A stretch of DNA of 64,000 bases from Bactericera cockerelli (taxonomy: Eukaryota; Arthropoda; Insecta; Hemiptera; Triozidae), in NCBI GenBank assembly GCA_024516035.1, contig CM044965.1, positions 27,790,425 to 27,854,424 on the forward strand. Direction: 5' to 3'. The position numbers and the translations under genes are program-made. Position 1 is the stretch's first letter; every line of letters begins with the position of its first letter. Below, piece by piece: positions 27,627 to 64,000 of the stretch. The notes beneath the pieces are model-generated. The model was not told the origin of the DNA. It did no database searches and was given only the letters and a program-made list of their open reading frames with translations.

Positions 27627-29334
27627 CAGTATGTCTCAGAAGTCCTGGCAATGGCCTCATAACTTTTGAATGGGTACGAATTTTTGGATTCTGTTTGTTT
27701 CTAAGGATAGGAAGTGCCCTATGGCCGATTTACTGGTGATGTCAAAATCCAGGTTCGAACCCCGGAAGTGGCACTTTTTTGATAAAAATGGCCATTTCTT
27801 GAGAAATTTAAATGAGAAGGTATTTTTTTTAATTTCATATTATTAATTAACAGGTAAAAATACTGCATTCCTAAAAAAATAAATTTTCTATTACTATCAG
27901 TGGCGGAGCTTCGGTGGTTTCAAACTTAAAAATCTGGTTTTTTGAGACACCCTGTAGCTTTGGTACCGCGGGGTTCAATACAGTCCTCAATGATTTAAAA
28001 TGACGAAAAAAGTGTCTTGGAAGTACTGAAATGGATAAAACTCCGCTATATCACCTCCATCAGTGCCGGAGGGTTGGATAACAATGACCTATTTTCATGA
28101 CAATAATCAATTTTATTAGTTGCATTGTCTTGAAGTGAAAAAGGGTTCGATATCAACTTTAGTTTGTGAACAATTGTTAGAATGAAGACAAGAACAACAA
28201 CAACAACAAATAGATATTGATTAGTTGAGTAAAATGTGTACCTACCTACCTACTACATTATTGTTTTCAAACTTCAACTCTTAGTTAAGTGAAGAGAAAC
28301 AGATTTATTTATCTATTAACTAGATATCTAATTATCCACATTCATATTAGTTACCTACCTGTTTAATTCCTAATAAGTCTAATAACCTATGTATCATGAA
28401 TTTAAGTCAACCTGATTCAGGACCACGCAGGTTCAAAATTAGTTCACTCCTGAGCCTAGGTAGGTACCTACAATATTTATTTGATTTAAAAGTTTACTCT
28501 CTTCGATCCTCATGGCATTGCAATGAGTTTCTTCTCCAATGTGTCCCTTTCTAGATTCAGTAATGAGACTGCGGAATCCCCGGGTTCGATTCTCGGTGGG
28601 AAATATTATAACTCGACTATGTGGTTGGGTGTGTTGGCGGTTCACTCAACCTCATCAAGACAATTGAGTAAATATTTTAATTGAGAATAGCAATCAGTGG
28701 TGGCATTACAAGTTAAATTAAATTCGAAAGAATGAGGTATAATTACTTATACTAGACTTGTAATGCTGTGATACCCACTAAAGTTGCGATTTGGTGATGG
28801 TTGTGTGTTTGTATGGTGGATAATTGAAGACTAGGTAAATAATAGGTAAAATGTGATCTTACAAGTATTATTAACTTTAAACACTTTGCTCTCCGGCACT
28901 GATGGAGGTGACATATCGGAGTTTTATCCATTTCAGTACTTCCAAGACACTTTTTTCGTCATTTTAAATCATTGAGGACTGTATTGAACCCCGCGGTACC
29001 AAAGCTACAGGGTGTCTCAAAAAACCAGATTTTTAAGTTTGAAACCACCGAAGCTCCGCCACTGATAGTAATAGAAAATTTATTTTTTTAGGAATGCAGT
29101 ATTTTTACCTGTTAATTAATAATATGAAATTAAAAAAATACCTTCTCATTTAAATTTCTCAAGAAATGGCCATTTTTATCAAAAAAGTGCCACTTCCGGG
29201 GTTCGAACCTGGATTTTGACATCACCAGTAAATCGGCCATAGGGCACTTCCTATCCTTAGAAACAAACAGAATCCAAAAATTCGTACCCATTCAAAAGTT
29301 ATGAGGCCATTGCCAGGACTTCTGAGACATACTG
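27627..29334. mobile_element. foldback element 2, about 445-bp inverted arms
   Basis: Arms 27627-28072 and 28890-29334 invert each other, tipped by CAGTATGTCTCAGAAGTCC. It is separated from element 1 only by TATA. Arm landmarks parallel element 1: GGAAGTGCCCTATGGCC, GTGGCGGAGCTTCGG, GACACCCTGTAG and an inner CAGTGCCGGAG. The centre holds a tRNA-type SINE. No coding capacity. Confidence 0.88.
28517..28715 (+). repeat. tRNA-derived SINE (family G)
   Basis: Box B GGGTTCGATTCTCGG near 28579; body GGCGGTTCACTCAACCTCAT and CAGTGGTGGCATTACAAG, shared with the SINE at 58095-58335. Confidence 0.7.
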
Positions 29335-29360
29335 TATATAAAATCCATTTACATTCATTC

Positions 29361-30075
29361 ATAATCAACGCAGAGCCTAAACGGCTGGGCCGATTGACTT
29401 CAAATTTTGCAGGAAGCTTCCCCTTATGATGTAGGGGCGTACTAAGAACGGATTTTTTGAAGGAAACAGGGGTTCTCAACTTATGGCCAAAAATTAACAG
29501 TTATTGATAATCAATGCAGAGCCTAAACGGCTGGACCGATTGACTTGAAATTTTGCAGGAAGCTTTCCCTTATGATGTAGGGGCGTACTAAGAACGGATT
29601 TTTTGAAGGAAACAGGGGTTCTCAACTTATGGCCAAAAATTAACATTTATTGATAATCAATGCAGAGCCTAAACGGCTGGGCCGATTGACTTGAAATTTT
29701 GCAGGAAGCTTCCCCTTATGATGTAAGGGCGTACTAAGAACGGATTTTTTTTTTAAGGAAACAGGGGTTCTCAACTTACGGTCAAAATTAGTCATTTTTA
29801 GAGTGTTGTCAGATTCTCAAAAGGGTTGAGCTGAATGACTTGAAATTAGGCAGAAAACTTCTCTCAGTGATGAAGAAGCTTACTATGAAAGGATTTTTCA
29901 AAGATAACAGGGGTCCTCAACTTATGGACAAAAGTAGACATTTTAGCGTCTTGCAAGATTATCAAAACGGTTGAGCCGAATGACTTGAAATTTGGCAGAC
30001 AGCTTTTTTTGTGATGTAGGGGAATAATAAGAAACAAATTTTAAAAGAAAATAGGGGTTCTCAACTTATGGTCAA
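29361..30075 (+). repeat. 146-bp tandem repeats near the Helitron 5' end
   Basis: Three close units start with ATAATCAA at 29361, 29507 and 29653 and contain CTAAACGGCTGGGCCGATTG and GATGTAGGGGCGTACTAAG. Two older units (AGGGTTGAGCTGAATGACTT, ACGGTTGAGCCGAATGACTT) follow to about 30075. The ACGGCTG-CCGATT phrase is common in insect Helitrons. Confidence 0.85.
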
Positions 30076-30114
30076 GCTGGATGGCGAATACTATGTTTTT
30101 CGACTCATGAGAGA

Positions 30115-32340
30115 TACTCTCCTGTCATACATTTGGCCGTCCACTTTGAAAATGGACAAAGGGTAGTTTTTACAACCGAAAATGTCCAACAGAGAATTGA
30201 CAACCCCCCAAAACAACATTAATGGCGTTTTTCTAACTATGCAACCAGGATGAATTTGCAAAGACTCTTTTTTATAATGAAATACCAGCATTTTATGTGT
30301 GGAAAAACAACATGTTCCAAAGAAGGAAAAAAAGATCAATTGTTCCAGGACATCCGGGTGTAAAAAAAGACCAGGTTCTTTGTAAAATTTATACCGTACA
30401 TCCGAATGACTCAGAATGTTTCTACCTACGATTACTTCTACATAAAGTGCGAGGACCTACTTCATTCAGAAGCCTCAAAATGGTAGGCGGCATTGAATAC
30501 CCTACGTTCGATGCTGCATGCCTAGCCATGGGTTTGTTACTTGATGATGCGCAAGCAATGTGAACAGTATTACCAACAGAACTTATTTGGCAGAAATTTC
30601 ATACAACACGTTTCAAATGAGGTCTTTCGTCTCTGAAAAATGCCATTACTCAATAGTGAACAGAGATACGTGTATGAAACTGAATTTCACACCGTCACTT
30701 CATCTCTTGATTCTGTAGGTAATAATTTGTTCTTCCTAGATGCTCCAGGTGGAACTGGAAAAACATTCTTAATAAACCTTTTGTTAGCTACAATACGCAA
30801 AGATGGAAATATTGCCGTTGCTGTTGCATCGTCCGGTATTGCCGCTACACTGATAGAAGGAGGCCGCACTATTCATTCTGCTTTGAAATTGCCGCTCAAT
30901 TTAAATTCAGTAGATACACCAAGCTGTATTATTGGAAAGCAAAGTGATATGGCCAAAGTCCTCAGGGATTTCAAGTTGATCGTATATGATGAATTTACAA
31001 TGACTCATAAAACTGGCTTAGAGACACTGGACCGTACTCTACAAGACATTCATGGTGTTAAAAATCTTATGGGTGGTAAAACTGTGCTACTTTCTGGAGA
31101 TTTTAGACAAACTTTACCCGTTGTTCCACGTGGAACAAGAGCTGGCGAAGTGAAGGCATGTTTAAAATCATCCATTTTGTGGCCACAGATAACTGTTATT
31201 TCTTTAAAGTTGAATATGCGTGTACACCTTCAAGCTGATCAAAATGCAGAAGTTTTTTCGAAGCTTTTGCTTCGGATAGGTGATGGACAGTTACCTGAAC
31301 AAAATGAAAAAATTGTATTTCCTACCGAACACTGTCAGTTATTAGTCGATTAGAACACCTTCCTAGACACTATCTACCCCAATCTAGATGACCCAAGTGT
31401 TGTTGTCCCTGTTTGGCTAAAGATAAGGGCCATACTAACACCAAAGAATGATAATGCTCTGGAAATTAATAATGACTTATTAAAAAGAATACCTTCTGAA
31501 CTATCAACTTACGAAACCGCAGACACTTTTGTGGAAGAGGAAGAAGCCATCCATTACCCAACCGAATTTCTTAATACACTAAATCCTCCTGGCTTGCCAC
31601 CCCATCGGCTATGCCTTAAGGTTGGAGCACCAATAATATTACTAAAAAATCTGAGACCCCCGAAATTGTGTAACGGCACGCGGCTTCAAATTACATCCTT
31701 AAAAAAAAACATTATCGAGGCAGTTATATTCACAGGGGCTGGTGCAGGTGAAACGGTATATGTACACAGGATTATTTTTGTCGGACCGGGGGTTCGAACC
31801 CGGGACTTTCCGCATCGTAAGCGAGTGCTTAACCACTGAGCTATTTGTGTGCTCATTTAATCTGTTCATTAGCAACTATGCACTTGGGTTCTTTTTTTTA
31901 ATGGAAGGCAGGAAAAAATCTTTCAAAGACACCCAGATCCTGCCTGGGTGTGGGATTTCCACCCACTAAAAACCCACCTTCTCTAAAAGCTAACCGCACT
32001 TGGAACCGAAAAATATCATTACTTCAAGTGCGGCGCTGTAGGGCACCTACTGATTTCGTTGTAGTGCCCTCCCATCTCTCTCTTGGGTTCTAATGTGATT
32101 TCCGACTACCACTTTAATTTAAAAAGAGTTCAATTCCCCAGAAAACTATGTTTTGACATGACGATAAATAAGGCACAGGGCCAGACTTTTGAGCTAGCTG
32201 GAATTGACCTTAGAACGATTGCTTCTCCCACGGTCAGCTCTATGTTGCTTTTTCAAGAGTAAGGTCTGCCAAGTCCCTCATTGTGTTACAGCCAGATGGT
32301 ATAACAAAGAACCTGGTGTATAAAGAAGTGCTTCAATAAC
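30115..32340 (+). pseudogene. Helitron Rep-linker and PIF1-like helicase, decayed
   Basis: Helitron helicase of the PIF1/RecD2 type, which unwinds DNA during rolling-circle transposition. Pieces in order: VIHLAVHFENGQRVVFTTEN (30135 on), then after a frameshift LFYNEIPAFYVWKNN and LCKIYTVHPNDSECFYLRLL, a deletion, then the helicase from 30640 with Walker A DAPGGTGKTFLINLL, VYDEFTM and SGDFRQTLPVV. A stop lies after CQLLVD, and the frame continues to VHRIIF near 31770. A minus-strand SINE then interrupts it. Coding resumes near 32106 with SDYHFNLKRVQFP, motif VI MTINKAQGQTF, a frameshift and GQLYVAFSRVRS. The Rep HUH nuclease is missing. With several frameshifts, stops and an insertion, it cannot be functional. 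Confidence 0.85.
31770..32095 (-). repeat. tRNA-derived SINE inserted in the helicase
   Basis: Reversed tRNA-like head GGGGGTTCGAACCCGGGACT then AGCGAGTGCTTAACCACTGA near 31789-31845. The body continues to about 32095, where helicase coding returns. The insertion splits the motif between VHRIIF and SDYHFN. Confidence 0.75.
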
Positions 32341-32408
32341 CATAAAACTTATGCAGCGGCGGTGGCCATGCCTTAAGTAAAATGTGGCCATGCCTTGGCC
32401 ACGCGAAG

Positions 32409-32425
32409 CGGGCGTAGCCCACTAG
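32409..32425 (+). other. Helitron 3' terminus
   Basis: An 11-bp hairpin GGGCGTAGCCC followed by A and the terminal CTAG, with T next. This is the canonical CTRR end with its upstream stem-loop. Confidence 0.85.
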
Positions 32426-32605
32426 TAGAAGATAAAATTTCACCTTTTCCCCTACATTTTTTCTCTCGTTAGACTCAACGGACAATGCAGTAGAATGAAT
32501 CGCAGCTTGTCCAAATCTGATTTTTGCTTAGAGAGAAATTAAAATAAATTAAATCAACTAACTGCTCTATAACGAGTTCCAATATCTGACACAGCATATT
32601 TAATA

Positions 32606-32820
32606 ATAAGACAGTAACACTCTCTAGTAAAAGGTAACCACCAGGCGAGGTTAATGCCAAAAGCACTTTTTTCCACCTAAACCTCAGAGTGTTATTATTA
32701 TGTGGTCACAAACTCAAATTAATGAGGAAAAATTCATGCACTGTGTGGGATTCGAACCAACGGATCGATACGCTACCTGGATTACCAGACTAGCGCGTTA
32801 GGCACTTGACTACCAGTGCT
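32606..32820 (-). repeat. tRNA-derived SINE (family V)
   Basis: Full copy: AAGGTAACCACCAGGCGAGG, ATGTGGTCACAAACTCAAAT and reversed box B TGGGATTCGAACCAACGG. AATAATAA tail. Confidence 0.78.
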
Positions 32821-33124
32821 GATAAGAGGAAATTCAATGACAAAGTCATTGAATGTAGAAACGGCAGTAGTAGTATTTCGACCAACAAGGTGATTCTGTC
32901 CAAGCGGAAAGACACATAATTATGTTTTTTTTGTTAAAGTTTTGTTAAAGACAAAAAAATAAATAAATAAAATTTATTTATTAGTTAAAGACAAAGAACT
33001 GGGTCTACTTCGATAGTTGAAAATTTTAGGGGTCCCGCTAGGTCTATCTTTTATCTTCTTCTTCCGCGAGCAGAATGGTTAGATTTTCAAGAATTTTTTA
33101 GTACCTTGAGGCTTAAAAAAAGGT

Positions 33125-33298
33125 AATTGTACCCTGGAACCGCTTTCGCATTACTTCAGGGCACTTTACCTCTTTACATCCATGCTATTCCGGAAACGGA
33201 AAACCTTTCAGAATAATCTGCTCCGGCCAAGATTCGAACCCGCAACCTCCGGGTCAGTATCCAATGCTTTAAATCACTGAGCTACGGAGGTCGGCCAC
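33125..33298 (-). repeat. tRNA-derived SINE (family P)
   Basis: Reverse of the 14698 family: TACCCTGGAACCGCTTTCGC, CTATTCCGGAAACGGAAAAC, GATTCGAACCCGCAACCTCC and CACTGAGCTACGGAGGTCGG. Confidence 0.78.
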
Positions 33299-33323
33299 CT
33301 AAAGGCTGTAGGATACCTTATAT

Positions 33324-33503
33324 GTACCTTGTACAGCCTAGTATAAAGACAACTCCCCTAAATGCATTTCCTGAGCTGTCCTCGCAAGTATTGGTTCCTG
33401 GGTCCCCAGTTGTAGACGCAGCAGTGAGCCTAGTAGGGAAACAGTATACCTTTACAAACTCTACTACCGAAGGTAAGAATCCAGATAAGTGCACGAGATG
33501 ACG
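33324..33503 (+). other. unexplained 59-codon open frame
   Basis: ATG to TGA, beginning MYLVQPSIKTTPLNAFPEL, with GSPVVDAAVSLVGKQYTF inside and a GTAAGA donor-like string at 33474. I do not recognise it. It could be a host exon or a piece of a mobile-element ORF, or chance. No acceptor or partner exon is evident. Confidence 0.25.
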
Positions 33504-33532
33504 TCATTACCTGTGTTCTATCAGCAATATGA

Positions 33533-33765
33533 TAATAATACTCTTTAGTAGAAGGTAACCACTAAGCGAGGATAATGCTTGAAGTATTTCCTACCACCTA
33601 ATCCTCAGAGTGTTACTATTATGTGGTCGTAAACTCAAATAAATCAGGAAAAATCTAAGCATTGGGTTGGATCTGAACTACATACAGATCACGGATCCAT
33701 GCACTAGATTGTTTACTACCGCCGCGCCGTAACCACATCGACTATCAATGCTTGGGCATTCTTCC
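33533..33765 (-). repeat. tRNA-derived SINE (family V), diverged
   Basis: AGGTAACCACTAAGCGAGG, TACTATTATGTGGTCGTAAA and a degraded reversed head around 33670-33760. Confidence 0.65.
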
Positions 33766-34061
33766 AACAGCTATATTAGCAATACGTCCGAGCACAGAGA
33801 TCAAATACAGTGACGTCAAGGTGTGGTTTTACGTCATCTTACGTACAGATCAGGGTTCAGAAGACTTTTTTTAACTTTCTATTACCCATGAGGCATTGCT
33901 AATCCGTCACTTTTTTCAAAAATTAAACTGATAACAATGCTGGAGGAATTATTCCACGGCCTTGTTCAAAGCTCTTTCACTCTCAAAATCTCCGTCTGAA
34001 CCGCCAAATTTTGTTTGAATAATACCTACATGTTGTAGAGAGTGCGTTAATTTTTAATAGT

Positions 34062-34510
34062 AAAAGAAAGTCGTGTGATCATCACAACTGGTTTACTTCG
34101 CGTTAGTTTCACTCTTTTGCTACTAACTTCTACCTGCATGAGTGAGCTTCACTTTAACGTGCATGAGACTTCCTCTTCTAAATCAACTTCCATGGAACAT
34201 TCCTCTTTGGAATCGAAAGATTATGCCCAAAATCAGCTATTTTTCGAAATTCCAAAACAAAACATTATTCTATATTTTGCTTTTAAATTAAGGCAAAAGT
34301 TGTAGAAAAAAGAAGGTTTCCCGTTTGTTTCCTTACTTTTTATCATTTTCTTTTTTTTATTTAAGTAATAGAAAGTCGTGTAATCAAAACACCTCCTTTA
34401 GCTTCACTTTAATAAACGAGAACTCTCTCTTCAAATTAACTTCCTTGAAATTTTCCTCTTTGGAATCGAAAGATTGTGCCCGCAAATCAGCTGTTTTTCG
34501 AAATTCCAAA
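34062..34510 (+). repeat. tandem duplication, about 300-bp period
   Basis: GAAAGTCGTGTGATCA, GAGCTTCACTTTAA, CTCTTTGGAATCGAAAGATT and TTTTTCGAAATTCC occur twice (34066-34256 and 34372-34507). AAGTCGTGTGAT also occurs at the end of the element at 54000-54650. Confidence 0.65.
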
Positions 34511-34619
34511 AAAAAAAATCAAAATAAAACACAAGGCAAAAGTTGTAAATGTAAAAAAGGTTTCTCAAAAATATTACAATTTCTTTTTTGTGTTTTTCCA
34601 GGCAGTTTTATTTCCTGTT

Positions 34620-34709
34620 TTCAGTTTTCCGATCTCTCCGCTTTACCTTGAGGAGAATCTGAATCCTCACACTGTACAAATGTGTCAAAGCTGTACATAA
34701 ATTCTCTTG
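34620..34709 (+). other. AP1G1: candidate 5' UTR exon of AP-1 gamma
   Basis: CCGATCTCTCCGCTTTACCT through TACATAAATTCTCTT is followed by a consensus donor GTAAGTATG at 34710. The first coding exon at 36835 begins with 5' UTR after a real acceptor, so an upstream non-coding exon must exist. This is one candidate; only transcripts can decide. Confidence 0.25.
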
Positions 34710-34710
34710 T

Positions 34711-35430
34711 AAGTATGTTGGATACATGAGTCCTAGATCTGCCCTACTTGCTTGCAGTGGCCCCTACCATAGGTATTTATTATCTATCACCAGTAACACC
34801 TAGTTATCTTATAGTTAGTTGTCTTGTTGATGGTGTGTCCTGGTGATAAGATAATACTTTGACATGCATTTCGTGGCAAGCACAATGTCGTGCTAAAATT
34901 TTTTTTTTTCTTGGCTTAATATTTCTCAAGAATTGTATTACTTTTTTAAACAGCTGTGGGCATATTTGCCTACACCTTGTAATCATACCATTACTATCTG
35001 TGAATAAATTAGACTACCCTCTTGCTGTTTTTTGACAAAGTGTCCTTAATGATACCTAGCCACACTTCAGTAAGTATTTCTAGTAGATAGTCATTGCATT
35101 ATTTCACACTAAAGCAATAACAACCTATTATTTTATAACATTTTCCTAACATAACTTTCACTGTCCTGGATTAAACTAGATAGCATTTTATTTCCTGTTA
35201 AAGTTAACCCTTAAAGCAATTTGAACTTGAGTCAACTGGAGTTTTTGCTGGGTTCCAAAAGTTTTGAAATTGGTTATTATATGTATGATGAGAAATTTTG
35301 AGTCCCCTGTCAAACAGACATTTTGTTTTTCTACTGAATTACAATTAATGACATTACTTGGTCTCATATATTAATTTGGCATTCCTTACAATTCCTCCTA
35401 AACAACATCTTGTTTATTCATTAGATTTTT
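34711..35430. other. no recognisable feature
   Basis: AT-rich, presumably the first intron or promoter region of AP-1 gamma. No repeat shared with the window was noticed. Confidence 0.4.
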
Positions 35431-35432
35431 AA

Positions 35433-35640
35433 AGTCTGTCCCGGTACCTCCATGGTAAAGGCTGCACTCAGTGAATCTAAAGATTCCAGAATTTGTGGGT
35501 TCAAAACCCAGCCGGGACATGACAACTTATTTGGGATTTTTACCACATAATAATAAGTCTTGGGCTTACTGCTGGAATAATGGTACTTTAATAGGCCTTA
35601 TTGGGCAGTATAAATAAGGTGATATTATTATTAATTATTT
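35433..35640 (+). repeat. SINE with a near-complete tRNA head (family T)
   Basis: Acceptor-stem halves GTCCCGG (35439) and CCGGGAC (about 35512) pair exactly, and the T-arm TGTGGGTTCAAAACCCAGCC is intact. The body CTTGGGCTTACTGCTGGAAT and tail GGCAGTATAAATAAGGTGAT with ATTATTATTAAT mark the SINE. Not a working tRNA gene. Confidence 0.78.
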
Positions 35641-35690
35641 GAAGAGAAAACCTATTATCATGATATATTTTCCTGCCACAGGTTTAATCT

Positions 35691-35735
35691 CATCCATTGG
35701 CTGTTATAAATTTTACCAATGACGTCTACACAAGA
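35691..35735 (+). other. AP1G1: second candidate 5' exon
   Basis: CCTGCCACAG acceptor, a short segment with ATGACGTCTACACAAGAATC, and a strong donor GGTAAGTTT at 35736. It could be an alternative leader exon. Support is splice-site strength only. Confidence 0.2.
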
Positions 35736-35836
35736 ATCAGGGTAAGTTTTTTTTATAGGCAAGTTGATATTAAATCATCAAATAATAATAATTTGTAATA
35801 GACCATTTTGTGAAACTTGATCACTAGTAAAGTTAA

Positions 35837-36131
35837 CTCTTTGTGGCACAGCTCGGATTTTTTTGAATAACCTTTCCGGCACGGTGGTCCCCAGAAAGAC
35901 CACTTGGAAAATGTACCTTACTGCACGGTGGTCCATATGAGAACTGTCTTTAGTATCGTCTCAGCACGCTTCACTCAGCCAGGGACCACTCAAGCTTCTT
36001 CCTATTGGATAAAAGTTTGTGAAAGCTACGGACATTGTCGTAGCTTTCACAAGGCACAACAAGTCAGGAGGGCCCGTGCAGTAAGGGTCAGATTTATGTG
36101 GTCCTCCTTGGGACCACCGTGCCGCAAAGAG
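35837..36131. mobile_element. piggyBac-type MITE with TTAA duplication
   Basis: Bounded by TTAA at 35833-35836 and 36132-36135. Ends CTCTTTGTGGCACAG and CGTGCCGCAAAGAG are inverted. Inside, GTGAAAGCTACG and CGTAGCTTTCAC form a perfect stem near 36019-36051, and GCACGGTGGTCC recurs. TTAA targeting is the piggyBac hallmark. Confidence 0.75.
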
Positions 36132-36139
36132 TTAAGGTT

Positions 36140-36834
36140 TATGCTTAATGCATTTCCCCATCTCATGATCTCAAACTGTCTAAAAGTACTACTATCAGAT
36201 TCTGTGATCTTATTCTCAAAAATAGATGAGGAAAAATTCATACACTAATTTTGATCAAATCCACATACCACACGCTAGGTTGTTCACTGAGTCCATTACA
36301 TCTTAAATATACAGCCCAAGTTCTCATGATGTTTGGTCACACTTAGAAATATGTTTTTCAGCACTCCCTCTAGCTGAAGCCAAGCTGGTTACAACATTAG
36401 CAATATAGAAAACTGTGGGAATAAGTTTAACAGGACCCAATTAAATTAATCTGAAATATTCCACAATACAGATTCAAGGTACAAATTAAATCTGCATCAT
36501 CAGATTTTTAATGTTTTTTTTTACTATCCAGAACCATTACTTGTAGAGTAGCTAGGAAATTTTGTACCAAATTTTCTAACTTGACTATCAATTTTTAAAA
36601 TTTCAAAAATATGGATTGGAGCTTACTGATGATAACCAGTTTCATTATTAAATGGTCCTAATATAATGCTGCAATTCTTCTTTGTAGCATACTGTCCTGG
36701 TAAAACCATAAACTGTTGTATACTGCCAATCAGTAGCTGACTGTTTATAGCTGTGCTAGTTAAAGTTTACAGGCAGCTTGCTATTTTTATTTTAAAAAGA
36801 ACACAACTTCAAATTTTATTTTCTCAATTTTCAG
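36140..36834. other. intron, nothing recognised
   Basis: AT-rich sequence before the first AP-1 gamma coding exon, ending in a good polypyrimidine tract and TTTTCAG. Confidence 0.45.
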
Positions 36835-36841
36835 ATTTAAC

Positions 36842-63405
<26,564 letters not shown>

Positions 63406-63440
63406 GTAAGACTTGTTATCAGCGTTACCATGGTTACAGG

Positions 63441-63722
63441 TGGATTAGTCGCAGAAGGCCCAACCCATGGCCAACCAGGTCCCCCGAACAAAATTCAATT
63501 GATTTTTGTGTATGGGGCTTCATTAAAGACTTGGTTAATGAAACCCCTGTGGACAGCCACGAAGACCTTGTTGCCAGAATTGCCGTAGCTTTCAAACGGT
63601 TCAAAGAGATCAGAAACATATTCAGAAATATCAGAAAAAGCATTTGACGAAGATGCAACTTATGCATCGAGCACGGAGGACGCCAGTATCAACAATTTCT
63701 GAGAAATGGAACAGTTGGATGA
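63441..63722 (+). pseudogene. DDE transposase C-terminal remnant
   Basis: WISRRRPNPWPTRSPEQNSI, DFCVWGFIKDLVNETPVDSH, EDLVARIAVAF, then a stop after FRNIRKSI and RRCNLCIEHGGRQYQQFL. This is the end of the insect transposases whose usual form is WPPRSPDLNPIDFFLWG. The Tc1/mariner-like catalytic region upstream is missing. Confidence 0.72.
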
Positions 63723-63814
63723 AAGTGGTTCTGTAGGGCTCATGACGTTTTCTGAACAATCCTATGTTTTTTCTCCGGTTTCACTGGTCCATTTCAATGA
63801 TCGTGGTGTCTAAT

Positions 63815-63885
63815 GTTAGGAAACAAAACAGACATGTTTTTACAAAAGAGTGCCAGATTTCCACCCGAGAAAAATTTCTAGTAAA
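63815..63885 (+). repeat. inverted copy of the MITE middle at 16447
   Basis: GGAAACAAAACAGACATGTT and AGAGTGCCAGATTTCCACCC are the reverse of 16540-16600. Confidence 0.55.
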
Positions 63886-64000
63886 TCAACTACAAAGTGT
63901 GGCGGAAAAACTGAAACCACCAAACTTTGGATCAGTTTGTCTCTTAGAAACAGGTAAGAGTTTATTTCTAGCATGTTGTGATGATGATTTTAGATGGAAA
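63886..64000. other. no recognisable feature
   Basis: Intron sequence at the window edge. CAGGTAAGAG at 63950 is donor-like, but the preceding bases do not continue the gamma-ear. Confidence 0.4.

Larger units (their letters stand above)
25441..32425 (+). mobile_element. Helitron carrying two inserted foldback elements
   Basis: The right end has the hairpin GGGCGTAGCCC followed by ACTAG, with CTAG at 32422-32425 and a T after it, as Helitron 3' ends require. The left end is A followed by TCTATA at 25441. The matching TATAAAATCCATTTACATTC continues only at 29337, because two elements sit in the first TA repeats. Rep-linker and PIF1 helicase remnants confirm the class. The Helitron's own sequence is about 3.1 kb, with much of Rep deleted. 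Confidence 0.8.

Noticed and set aside
30297..31353. PIF1 helicase as a host gene
   Set aside because: Framed by Helitron ends and 146-bp repeats, with stops, frameshifts, a deletion and a SINE insertion.
35439..35513. A functional tRNA gene
   Set aside because: Acceptor and T arms pair, but the anticodon arm is distorted and the sequence continues into a SINE body and TAA tail found elsewhere.
63422..63435. Copy of GCGTTACCATGGT after exon 15 as another donor array
   Set aside because: Only about 13 bases are shared with the exon and the copy lacks a donor; likely chance or a trace.

Overview
The window is nuclear DNA of an animal, almost certainly an insect. It holds intron-rich protein genes with canonical GT-AG junctions, an AP-1 gamma adaptin carrying the insect-type extra first exon, 5S- and tRNA-derived SINEs, and a dense mix of LINEs, Helitron, mariner, Harbinger and piggyBac-type elements. 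A hemipteran such as a planthopper would fit, but the sequence alone does not prove the order. No bacterial-style operons, CRISPR arrays or intact viral genes are present.

Two host genes, both on the plus strand, account for the real coding sequence. A beta-glucuronidase (lysosomal glycoside hydrolase, GH2) occupies 4721-24659; its 5' exons lie left of the window and seven 3' exons are seen here (297 codons plus stop). The gamma subunit of the AP-1 clathrin adaptor occupies 36842-63405; 15 coding exons join in frame into 799 codons, and the end of the ear domain lies right of the window. The genes are functionally unrelated neighbours, one a lysosomal enzyme and the other a trans-Golgi/endosome coat adaptor.

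Most of the rest is mobile DNA. 1-702 is the 3' end of a jockey-type LINE. A broken Harbinger element lies at 2208-3162. The 9.6 kb glucuronidase intron at 4894-14509 carries two LINEs with open ORFs: an AT-rich two-ORF element (about 5500-9710) and, in reverse, a single-ORF R4/Dong-like element (about 9738-14478) sitting between (TAA)n tracts. The last glucuronidase intron contains a 3.5 kb DNA element. Downstream of the gene a decayed Helitron (25441-32425) has two large foldback elements inserted one after the other into its first bases. AP-1 gamma intron 2 contains an R1-like LINE with an 11-bp target-site duplication, itself split by a CR1-like LINE. A dead mariner lies in intron 9, and about 30 SINE copies or pieces are scattered throughout.

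The most unusual property is a recurring pattern at splice junctions. At 13 of about 40 intron-exon boundaries, the DNA containing or starting at the splice site has been tandemly multiplied, 2 to 27 times, with a different unit at each junction. The arrays therefore contain runs of duplicate donor or acceptor sites. In several arrays the unit length is a multiple of three and the host reading frame stays open through it. The open reading frames that appear inside these arrays are by-products of the repeats, not separate genes.
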